From Sergeia podlipaevii (taxonomy: Eukaryota; Euglenozoa; Kinetoplastea; Trypanosomatida; Trypanosomatidae), in the NCBI GenBank assembly GCA_030849805.1, contig JASANZ010002273.1, forward strand, positions 124,001 to 188,000: 64,000 nt of DNA. Direction: 5' to 3'. The translations under genes and the position numbers were made by a program. Below are positions 10,151 through 18,734 of the stretch, in pieces. The notes under the pieces were generated by a model, which saw only the letters and a program-made list of their open reading frames with translations, did no database searches and was not told the origin of the DNA. Numbering within the stretch: position 1 is the stretch's first letter; each line of letters starts with the position of its first letter.

Positions 10151-12778
10151 ATGGAGTATCATTGCGTGGTTTTATGTGACCCCGTCGTAGAGCCCGGTGT
10201 GTTACTGAGGCGTCTCCTCTATATTGACATTGCCCCCCATGAGATGCGAGCACTGCGGAGACAGACGCTGCTCTCCATTCGCGCTCAAGAGAACCTGTGT
10301 AAGAGTCTTGCTACAGGCAACCGCAATAGTGGTAGTGGTGCTGGTGATGGCGCGCATAGTAACTGGACTACTACGTATCCCATGTCGGTATCTTTGCCAG
10401 ATCTGGGGACAGCGGGCACCTTCTCCATGCCCAATCCTGCAATGCCTTCTGTCGATATCATCATACGTTTTAGTGTCATCACAGATCCCAGCGACCTCAT
10501 GTACACTCTGCCGCCTGAACAGCATAGAGGAAGCTCCTCTCACTACTCACCCACGCGGGAGCGGAAGACACAAGCGGCATTCTCCCCTCGCGCGGCATTC
10601 CCACGTGGCGCATCGTCTGCCAGCCTCAGCAGCAACACTAACATTACACAGACCGCCGCTGCTGCTGCGGCTGCCGGTAATGCGTCAGCGCTGTTGCTAC
10701 TTCACCCCCCACATGCAATCGTGGTTGCCTTCACACCCCTTTCTCTCAGTTGTTTTACGAAGATGCGCATGGAGTGTCCTCACATTTTGAAGCGGTACCA
10801 GAGGTTGTCCAGAGGCGATGGGTACCAGCATATTTCATATTTTGGACCTACTGCTATGTCCGCTGCGCGTCCTACTAGTGCCATGTCTTCAGCATCAGTG
10901 AGCCACATGGATCCGACTCAGGAAGCAGGCATCGCTGCCACCACCAACAGCAATGTCGGCACAAGTCTTTCTATGTCAGCTGGAGCTGGCGCTGGAACCA
11001 TGTCCTTTCCACATCGACCAGCACCCGCACCACATCCTACGCTCACACTTATTGAGCCCATGTCATCTTCCTCCCCGCTTGCGCAGCATCCTCTTTCTCA
11101 GGGAAGTCCTTCCAGCATGATGGTTGGCAGCCCTATGGGCACCAGAGGCGTCGTACGACCAACGGTGATACTCGTGTCCACGCGGCACGAACTCATGCGG
11201 CAAGTACTGGAGGCGACACCGTTGGTGCCAGAGCCTCCCATTAGGGATGTCACTGAGGTAGCGACGAGCCTGCAGGCAAAGGCTTTTATTGAAGTAGGCA
11301 TAGACTGGGATGACACGATTGACGCCTTGCGTTTGGCCATTGCACGTGCGTGTGTGGGGGACTTGGCAGATTCCCCGGTAGTAAGCCACGCGGAGATACA
11401 GGCTGTGCACAGGGGCTCGTTATTGCGCGGCTTCGAGGAACTACGTGACTTTCCTGATTTCTCGCATGAGAGTGAGAGCAGCGGCAGCTTCAATGCTCAG
11501 AGTGACATGGAAGCCAACGTAGACTGCGATGCCACAAGTCCCCTAAAAGCTGACAGTGCCGTGCTACTTGAAGATACGTGTGATGCACATCGTCGCAACA
11601 ACGTGGAGAATGGGAGGAAGAGAGACCCTGACAAGGTGGAGGACGGCGTGATATCTCAGATAAGAAAGCGCGTGTATCCAGACTTGAGCATTGCATGTCC
11701 ATCGGAGATGGTGCTGCAGCAGTGTACGGGGCTGCCAGCGGTGCTGGGGTGCACACTTAGCGCTTCTCCACTCTGTGTAGCTGCGGCAGCTGCCGTTACA
11801 GATGGAAGCACATCAAGAAGGGAGGCTGCTGCTAGTAAGCCGGTCACGACTTCGCAGAAGAAGGCGCAGCGGAACGCGTGGACGTGGCGGCGAACACGGG
11901 ATGGCCAACGTATCTACTACGTACATCGCGCGACACGTAGAGCGCAGTATGAACGCCCAGATGGCTATGATGGAAAACCCTTACCTTGCGTTGTTGAGGT
12001 CGAAGAAGAGAAACCAGCAGGTGTTGCTTCTACAGTGGAGGAAAACATTGTACCTCCCGTCGCTGCTGCTGCGCCACAGGTTGCAAAGGATAGAGACACG
12101 TATGACGACGGCGCACCTAATCCGCCTGAACAGATTGAGGAGAAGCCCTCCTCGCGCAAAACGAAGGGGGTGCGACCGGAGAAAGAAAAGGTAGTTATAG
12201 TAAGGCACGGTGGTGTAGAGCGCAATCACAGCGAGGTACTCTCGGAAACGCTTGAGGGGGATAGTGTCGCTGATGCCACTGTGAGTTGGAGGCGCCGCCG
12301 AGAGCAGGTAGAGGCTCAGCTGAAAGTTGCAGAGGCGGAGCTAGAGGCTCTGCAGCTGCGCAGCAGTCAAGTGCATACTGCTGAGGCTGTACTGGATGGA
12401 CAGATACAAGACCTTTCGAAGGCACTTGGGCACCGTCTTGAGAGACAGTTCACAGAGGACGGTTGCTACCGCTGCGATGGCGCAAAAGAAAAGTGTGGAC
12501 ATGGCGCAGGTGACAGAGTAGGTGCTAGCAAGAGAGAACTACAGCGACTAAACGCCACACTCTCTGAGCAATCGCTGAGGGTGCGGACACTGACAGCGTA
12601 CAGAGGTGCGCTACGACTGGATATTGCTGCTGCCGCGATGCAGGTCACCCAGCTTTGGGCTCGAACCACGGAACTGGAAGAATTGGCTGCATTGACTGCA
12701 GCTGAGGCTCGGGAGCAAAGGCTGAGATCACAAGTGGCTGCCCAGCGTGTTCACTCCTTGTACCTCCTTGCTGAGTAA
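10151..12778 (+). CDS. WW-domain coiled-coil protein
   Basis: This 875-residue protein is of unknown role. The frame is open further upstream, but that part is poly-T/poly-C derived and would put the acceptor inside the gene, so the ATG at 10151 is preferred. The N-terminal 300 residues alternate conserved-looking segments (for example residues 1-45) with Ser/Ala/Gly low-complexity inserts. A WW domain lies at about residues 577-605: WTWRRTRDGQRIYYVHRAT is followed by a conserved Pro603, but Tyr600 replaces the second signature Trp. The C-terminal 190 residues are mainly coiled coil (about 690-765 and 795-870), interrupted by a short Cys-rich loop (CYRCDG ... KCGH). WW domains bind Pro-rich ligands; the cellular role here is not inferable. 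Confidence 0.8.
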   Translation: MEYHCVVLCDPVVEPGVLLRRLLYIDIAPHEMRALRRQTLLSIRAQENLCKSLATGNRNSGSGAGDGAHSNWTTTYPMSVSLPDLGTAGTFSMPNPAMPSVDIIIRFSVITDPSDLMYTLPPEQHRGSSSHYSPTRERKTQAAFSPRAAFPRGASSASLSSNTNITQTAAAAAAAGNASALLLLHPPHAIVVAFTPLSLSCFTKMRMECPHILKRYQRLSRGDGYQHISYFGPTAMSAARPTSAMSSASVSHMDPTQEAGIAATTNSNVGTSLSMSAGAGAGTMSFPHRPAPAPHPTLTLIEPMSSSSPLAQHPLSQGSPSSMMVGSPMGTRGVVRPTVILVSTRHELMRQVLEATPLVPEPPIRDVTEVATSLQAKAFIEVGIDWDDTIDALRLAIARACVGDLADSPVVSHAEIQAVHRGSLLRGFEELRDFPDFSHESESSGSFNAQSDMEANVDCDATSPLKADSAVLLEDTCDAHRRNNVENGRKRDPDKVEDGVISQIRKRVYPDLSIACPSEMVLQQCTGLPAVLGCTLSASPLCVAAAAAVTDGSTSRREAAASKPVTTSQKKAQRNAWTWRRTRDGQRIYYVHRATRRAQYERPDGYDGKPLPCVVEVEEEKPAGVASTVEENIVPPVAAAAPQVAKDRDTYDDGAPNPPEQIEEKPSSRKTKGVRPEKEKVVIVRHGGVERNHSEVLSETLEGDSVADATVSWRRRREQVEAQLKVAEAELEALQLRSSQVHTAEAVLDGQIQDLSKALGHRLERQFTEDGCYRCDGAKEKCGHGAGDRVGASKRELQRLNATLSEQSLRVRTLTAYRGALRLDIAAAAMQVTQLWARTTELEELAALTAAEAREQRLRSQVAAQRVHSLYLLAE

Positions 12779-13499
12779 TTTTCCCTTTTTAGATGTTGGT
12801 GCGGCTGTCTATGTATGCAGTGAGCCCTTTCTTTTTCATTTTTATTTTATCTGTTGTTTTGCTTTATTGAGTCACTGTTGCTGTCTATTTTTGTTTGCTT
12901 ATTTACTGTTTGCAATTTGACATTCACTACTGCAAGGAGAAGGATTGGCGAATATATATATATATATATATAATGAATATACATTGTAAAGCATCGCGCT
13001 GTGACACATTTTATTACACCATTCTGCTTTTTTGTTTTTTTTTGTTCACTTTTGCCATTTTTTTTTTTTTAAATATAAATGTTCTTCCAGCATGTACCGA
13101 GGTTCAGTGCTACGTACCTCGGTCCAGGAGTAGAAGCGAAGCCTTCTTTCTTTGCTGCAGAAAGTGATCAACATAAAAAGAATAGAGGGATTATATTTAG
13201 CGAAGAAACCAAAAGTTAGTGTTCTGTAGGAATTTGTAGATATATATATTTATATTGGGGTGGAAGGGGACAACATATCTGTATTAGAATTGTTGTTCTC
13301 TTGTTGTGTTTCCCCTCACTTTAACATATAGTTATCTTTCTCTTTATCTCTCTCTGTATCTGTACCTATATATATTTATCTATATGGATACCTGCTCACA
13401 CGTATAACGTTTTCCAAAACAATTTCTTTTTTTATTATTAAAAAAAAACGATCTAGAAATTACTATTTACCTACTAGGAGACACGGTTGCTCCACACAC
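12779..13499. other. Intergenic with a hairpin-forming GC island
   Basis: The gap is T-rich, with a (TA)n run at 12952-12972, poly-T tracts and a GC-richer island at about 13080-13170 containing a perfect 8-bp inverted repeat. A likely acceptor lies at 13421-13477 (candidate AGs at 13455-13456 and 13476-13477) just before the next gene. No protein gene is recognised. Confidence 0.5.
13096..13123. repeat. 8-bp inverted repeat (hairpin)
   Basis: ACCGAGGT at 13096-13103 is the exact reverse complement of ACCTCGGT at 13116-13123, with a 12-base loop. An outer CTTC/GAAG pairing (13084-13087 with 13133-13136) would close an internal loop. This could be a small structured RNA, but no box motif is convincing. 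Confidence 0.5.
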
Positions 13500-16400
13500 A
13501 TGAAGGATAATCAAATTGTGATTGAGGCGGATGATTCCACCTCAGCAGCAGTGGTCATACACACCATAAAGGTGAACAATTGCGTCTGCGAGGAGGTAGC
13601 GGGATCTTCTTATCAAACAGAACTTGAGCCTATTTCGTCCGCTGAGGGTGGGAACGCGGACACCCCGAGCAGTCAATACGAGGCCGTAATACGGACTCAG
13701 CTGCAAGAGATCCTTCACGCATGCGAAGAGCGGTGGAGCCACACGCTGGTGTGGTGGCGAGTCGCGCTGAGGGGCTTTCTATTTGAGCAGAGTGCCGCAG
13801 TCCTCGTGACGTCCTTCATGCTTTTCATCTCCTGCGGTCTTTACCCGGTCTCTCAGACGGTATTCTGCACTGCGTTTTTTGTCCTTCTTTACGCGTGTTG
13901 CGCGGTACTTCAGAGTTACCTCTTCTGGACTCGCATTACGGAGACAAAGTACCGCACCGCGTCGGTGATGCGTGAAGTGATCCAGCGGTGGTCGTTACGG
14001 ATCAGTGAGATGGCCAGCCGCCCGAGTCAGACTGCTGAGGAGCGACGCCTTGTTTTTCTAGAGTCGCTCGCGCAACTTCCCGCCAAAGCGTTTCGTATGG
14101 TCGCCGTTGTGGATGACCGCACTTATCGACTGAAGCACATCATGAAGTCTCTTATGGTGAAACGATGCAAGCGACTGGATGAAGCCACGCTGCGGGTGCG
14201 GCGCTACTTGGAGCCGGTGATGTCCTGCAAGTTGGTAGATGTAATGCAGATCACGCTGGAGAGCGATTCGATTGTGCTGAAGCCGATGACGGACAAGACC
14301 AAGCCACCGAGGCTGCCCAACTTGCTAATTTCGCACAAGCGCTTTTTAGAAGAGGAGGCGACGACCGACGAGAGCGATGGCGAGCGGGAGTCGCGGACAG
14401 CGCTGGGTGGCGGTAACAGCATTTCAGTCTCTCAGCATATGGAGTACTTTGTTAATCGTGTGTTCTTGCTTGTGTGGATGGTAGGGATGGTTCTTACCAT
14501 TGGAACTGGTGTTTTATATTACTGTATCGCTGATGCCCCATTGGGAGAAAGCCTTTTCCTTGACCCTTCTGTCGCACTACTTGGCCTTCTGCCCGTCAAT
14601 GCTATCGTGCTTAACCGCTTCCTTGTGCTGTACGCAAACGTGTATCTTGACAAGCTCTTTCACTATATAGTGGCTAAGCGGACCCATTCTTTTGAAGACA
14701 GACTGCCGCGCTTTCCGCTACTTTCTACTTTTATCATTGCTGTGCGTGTCCTTCTCCGCTTGCAGCCCAACAACGGTGGGCGTAACCCTCTTGTGCTGTC
14801 TACCTCGCTGGTCGATGGCTTCGGTATGGCGACCGTGATCGCGATGCTGGACAAGACCGGCATTGTGACAGACATGGTGTTGCTCCCAGTACGCGTGCTG
14901 CTGCTCAGGGCCTCTGTGGCGCGCAAGCCAGAGAGCTCCTCGTCGGACGATGACGATGGTGCCGTGGTGTTGTCATTGGCCGATGCAAACGCGAAGGAGG
15001 CGCGTGAGCGACAGAGGGAGATGCAAAAGCAAATCAAAAGAAAGAAGTTTCAGGAGTCTCGCTTCACGGAGCTACGCCTGGACCCGTGCCCACGTGATAG
15101 TCTCGCAGTTGACTTTGCAGATAACAAGCTGCTACGGAAACACCAGTCACACCTGAATCCGCTTTGCCTGTGCGTACTTCTGCATGCCACTGCGCGCCAG
15201 CCGTTTAACTTGCAGACGTGGACGGAGCCATTCCGCTTCTGTGACCGCTCGCCGCGGTGGATCCCCGCGCTTCACTGGATACCACGTGCGTGTGGGTTCA
15301 AGGACGGTGCTGGTAGCGGGTACTTGGTACTGGCACGCATCTTTCAGATTGACACGAAAGTACAGAGCGGCTATCGCAATTCCTTTCCCGAGCAGACGTG
15401 CTCGCTACTGGTGGAGTCCTCTGATGGCTCTTTGCATCTGTTTACGATCGGCACCCCTTTTATGGTGTCGCGGTTCTGCTCCGTGAACTGGACGGGCTCC
15501 AGCATCGAGGAGTTAGACGCAAGTGAGAAGGCTGAGGTGACTTTCATGGGGAAGCACCAGTGGGAAGAGGGCATGTGCCTTGAGACGGTCGCCTTCTCTC
15601 ACCGTGTGCTGCCAGAGCGATATCGCTGCTACGTGGAGCAGCTCCCACGCAGCAGCACCCGCTACTCTGAGTTTTTCTTCCGCAATGGGGTGGAGGTCAA
15701 CAGCGTCACGGAGCAGGAGAAGCAGGAGCGGCGCGAGCGCAATCGAGCTGGTGCATCAGCGGAAGTAGCAGTAGCGGCGGCAGCGGCGGCAGGACACGGC
15801 GCGAAAGGTGTTCCGTTCCCACCCAACAACACATTTGCTGTAGCACCGCGCTCGCCTTTGACTGTGCTTGATGAGCAGCAGCCAGATCTGAATGGCGATG
15901 ATGTGCTGCTAGTCGAAGAGGATAGCGTGATGAGCACGCGAGGGCGGAAGCAGCGGGTGCTGCTGCCGTACGTACCGCGACGCTGCAGCTCTGCTCCTGT
16001 CTCTCTGCGGTATCACGAGCGCGGCTTTATTGGAGTCACCGTCAACAAGTACAACAGTGATGTCAACAGCCAACGGGAGATGACGGCGAAGGGGTTGACG
16101 CTGCGCCGCCGCGTTTCAAGCGATGACATGCCATCTGAGACACTAGGGGGCGGTGGTGAGTTGGCTGAAGATGATTGCGTCACGACTCGAACGTTTATAA
16201 AGTTAATGGCTACTACAGGGCACACCTTCTTGGGCCTAGTTGGTGTGCGGGACTCTGTGAGACCCAACGTGCAGACCGCCATGTCGATGCTGGACGAGGC
16301 CGGCGTGCGATGCATGTACTTCTGCCCAGATAATGAGCGCCAGACGAAGAGTTTTGGTAGCTGTGTGGGACTTGAAACCGACTGGAACTGCTGTATCTCC

Positions 16401-17903
16401 TTGAAGGAGGATGCCGTTGCGCTCGACCCGCACAGCATCCGCGCGCAGCTGCCGTTTGGTATCAAGTCGATCCGCAAGCACATTCTGCATGTGGATCCTA
16501 TTCCTCTCCAGGTGAATCTCTTCTCGCACGCACAAGGCGTGTCTACACGCGCGATGATGTCTATTCTGCAAGACAACCATGAGATAGTCGTCGCGGTGGG
16601 TTCTGTCTTCAATCACGGCAACGTGCGCAGTTTTGTTCAGGCAGACCTTTCCGTTGGTGTGCTCCCGACACGCCGCGGGTTGAACGCGGACAAAGAGAGC
16701 GAACTGGGCCACGGCCGCATCGTGGAGCCTTCCGATTTTGCCGCTTCCAACAGCCTCAACCGCGATATACCGTTGTACAGAAATGTGGCGGAGCTGATTG
16801 GGTGCAGCTGCTCCTTGCGTGCCCCACCTACTACGTCTATTCTTCCTGTGGTGGCGACGATGGTGCGTCAGGCACGCCTGCGTCTCAGCGGCATTGGCAA
16901 CTGTGTGGAATTCGTCATGCACGCGAACTTGCTGCTTGTGATGCTGAACACTATTTCTGTCATTGCAGGCGCACCTCTTCTCGTGAACCCAACGATGACT
17001 GTCTTTCAGCTCAATGTCATCATCCCAATTCTTGCCCTCGCGTGCACGTATACTGCCTACTCTGGACTGGATCCCATGAAGACGATGCCTTCGCGGCACA
17101 ATTTCTTTGTCCGATTGGCCATTTTTCGGCACAGTTCGATTGTGTGGTGCGTGCGGTACATGCCGTCGCTTGTGGTACTTCTCGCACTGGGCATCACCGC
17201 TGCGGAGAAGTCCTGCGGCGTGGGTTGTTTGGAGCTCCTCAAGCACAGTTCTGACAAGTGTATGTACGCCGCTCAAGGGTACGTTGCGCTCACGTTCAAT
17301 TACTGGCTCATGATCCACTCCTGGACACACATGAGTCGACATCATCCCATCTCGTGGACACTCTCGCTACGCCTGGGACATGGTCGCCGTTCGACCTATC
17401 TCTTTCACTCATTCCGGTGGTTCTCTGCGAGTCTCATCGTGACGGTGCTGAGTGTTTTGCTTGTAATGATTGAAACTCCCGTCAGTGTACTCGGCACCGC
17501 GTTCTTTCCGTCAATTCCGCATTTTGTGATTGCGCTTGTGTTTCCTGTTGTGCTGATGCTACTTGACTGGCCTATCAAGCGTTGGCGCGAGAAGCGATTT
17601 AGCAATATGCAGAAGTTTCGCAAGCTGACGTTTGGGACGCGTCTGGGCATGCACTCCCCACGAGGGGATTATGAGCCCGAGGGGTTCACATATGCTACCT
17701 CACAGCCGGAAGGAGCGAGCGCAGGTGGTGGAGACGGAACTGGCGAGGGCACCTCCAAGGTGCATGCAACGCTATGGAAGAGGATAAGGGAGACGTTTTA
17801 TCGCTACTCGACCATGCGTGGCGGCAAGCTAGAGTTGAACTGTGTCTGCTGCGACCACATTGGCGGCAACTACGCATCTTATCATGTGAGTGCGGCTGTT
17901 TAG
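13500..17903 (+). CDS. TMEM94-like P-type ATPase relative
   Basis: This 1467-residue multi-pass membrane protein resembles animal TMEM94, a divergent P-type ATPase-like ER protein reported to affect magnesium transport. An N-terminal hydrophobic pair lies at about residues 95-145 and another at about 320-385. A P-type phosphorylation-site motif follows (DKTG at 451-454, Asp451 predicted acceptor), then a long cytosolic region (about 470-1110). The segment at about 905-1060 matches my memory of TMEM94 well (GLETxWNCxISL, LPxGIxxIRxH and QADLSVGV-type blocks). At the position of the usual GDGxND hinge the protein reads GSVFNHGN (1034-1041), so Mg2+-coordinating Asp residues are missing. About six hydrophobic spans fill 1135-1395. 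A poly-Ala/Glu-rich insertion lies near 750-765. Family assignment is strong; catalytic activity is doubtful. Confidence 0.85.
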   Translation: MKDNQIVIEADDSTSAAVVIHTIKVNNCVCEEVAGSSYQTELEPISSAEGGNADTPSSQYEAVIRTQLQEILHACEERWSHTLVWWRVALRGFLFEQSAAVLVTSFMLFISCGLYPVSQTVFCTAFFVLLYACCAVLQSYLFWTRITETKYRTASVMREVIQRWSLRISEMASRPSQTAEERRLVFLESLAQLPAKAFRMVAVVDDRTYRLKHIMKSLMVKRCKRLDEATLRVRRYLEPVMSCKLVDVMQITLESDSIVLKPMTDKTKPPRLPNLLISHKRFLEEEATTDESDGERESRTALGGGNSISVSQHMEYFVNRVFLLVWMVGMVLTIGTGVLYYCIADAPLGESLFLDPSVALLGLLPVNAIVLNRFLVLYANVYLDKLFHYIVAKRTHSFEDRLPRFPLLSTFIIAVRVLLRLQPNNGGRNPLVLSTSLVDGFGMATVIAMLDKTGIVTDMVLLPVRVLLLRASVARKPESSSSDDDDGAVVLSLADANAKEARERQREMQKQIKRKKFQESRFTELRLDPCPRDSLAVDFADNKLLRKHQSHLNPLCLCVLLHATARQPFNLQTWTEPFRFCDRSPRWIPALHWIPRACGFKDGAGSGYLVLARIFQIDTKVQSGYRNSFPEQTCSLLVESSDGSLHLFTIGTPFMVSRFCSVNWTGSSIEELDASEKAEVTFMGKHQWEEGMCLETVAFSHRVLPERYRCYVEQLPRSSTRYSEFFFRNGVEVNSVTEQEKQERRERNRAGASAEVAVAAAAAAGHGAKGVPFPPNNTFAVAPRSPLTVLDEQQPDLNGDDVLLVEEDSVMSTRGRKQRVLLPYVPRRCSSAPVSLRYHERGFIGVTVNKYNSDVNSQREMTAKGLTLRRRVSSDDMPSETLGGGGELAEDDCVTTRTFIKLMATTGHTFLGLVGVRDSVRPNVQTAMSMLDEAGVRCMYFCPDNERQTKSFGSCVGLETDWNCCISLKEDAVALDPHSIRAQLPFGIKSIRKHILHVDPIPLQVNLFSHAQGVSTRAMMSILQDNHEIVVAVGSVFNHGNVRSFVQADLSVGVLPTRRGLNADKESELGHGRIVEPSDFAASNSLNRDIPLYRNVAELIGCSCSLRAPPTTSILPVVATMVRQARLRLSGIGNCVEFVMHANLLLVMLNTISVIAGAPLLVNPTMTVFQLNVIIPILALACTYTAYSGLDPMKTMPSRHNFFVRLAIFRHSSIVWCVRYMPSLVVLLALGITAAEKSCGVGCLELLKHSSDKCMYAAQGYVALTFNYWLMIHSWTHMSRHHPISWTLSLRLGHGRRSTYLFHSFRWFSASLIVTVLSVLLVMIETPVSVLGTAFFPSIPHFVIALVFPVVLMLLDWPIKRWREKRFSNMQKFRKLTFGTRLGMHSPRGDYEPEGFTYATSQPEGASAGGGDGTGEGTSKVHATLWKRIRETFYRYSTMRGGKLELNCVCCDHIGGNYASYHVSAAV

Positions 17904-18734
17904 AGAAGAAAAGAATAAAAAAAATATATACATATATGTACATTTGGGGGGTGCTTGCACGAAGAAATGGAAGAAGAAACTACGATTTTTTTTTTCTCTC
18001 TTTCATTCGTCCTTTTGGTCTATAGCAGGCAGCTTCTTACTTCAACGTTTGCAGTGTGCATTTTTTTTTTTCCTTCTTCTTCTTCTTCGATCATTTTATT
18101 GCTTTCCTTTTTGTTTGTTGCGAAGTGGAGAGGGACCGAATGAATATGTTACTACTACTACAGATGCTATTTCTCTTTTCCTCAAAAATATATATATACA
18201 TCAAAGCACACCTACCGCTGTGCTAACCTTTTTTTTCTCGTTCTCTTTGCCAATGAGAGAAGGGATGCTCTCCTCAAATAAAACATCTACTTTGCCCACC
18301 CATTCCCTTTGCCTTTTTAAGGACATCTTATCTTGGTGTGGAAGGAGGTGGCGTTTCTTGGCTGTCGTTTTTTTTTTTTTCTTTTACATGCATCAGCGTG
18401 TCTCTTTGCTTTTGATAATTTAATGATTGCTTAAAAATTTTCTTTTTTCTATTAAACGCTGTTTATGATTATTATGGATATTTTAGTTACACACCCACAA
18501 ACAACTCTTTTACAAACTCACTTTTACGTGGGTTTATCACATATAAATTTTGACCTTTTTTTTCTCTGTGTTTGTGATACAGGATAAAAGAAAGGTAGGT
18601 CACGTACACACTGTGCTACGTCCGCTGTGTGCCTCTATTTTTTTTTTTTCCAAAAAGCAATTATTATTAGTTTATCAGCGCAGAAATATATTTTCCAGTC
18701 AAGTGGGGCGTGTCACCCTGCGGAATAGAGAGCC
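17904..18734. other. Intergenic, T-rich
   Basis: Poly-T tracts, short (TA)n runs and CTT repeats are present, with a likely splice acceptor at the 3' end. The open frames are hydrophobic and composition-driven. No gene is seen. Confidence 0.55.
18632..18670 (+). promoter_or_regulatory. Candidate trans-splice acceptor
   Basis: CCTCTA plus a run of about 13 T is followed by the first AG at 18669-18670, 65 bases upstream of the ATG at 18735. Two more AGs follow within 15 bases. Confidence 0.45.

Noticed and set aside
16236..17345. 369-codon minus-strand open frame within the TMEM94-like gene
   Set aside because: It lies wholly inside a strongly supported + strand gene with recognisable motifs; its His/Arg-rich translation is a shadow of that gene's codon use.
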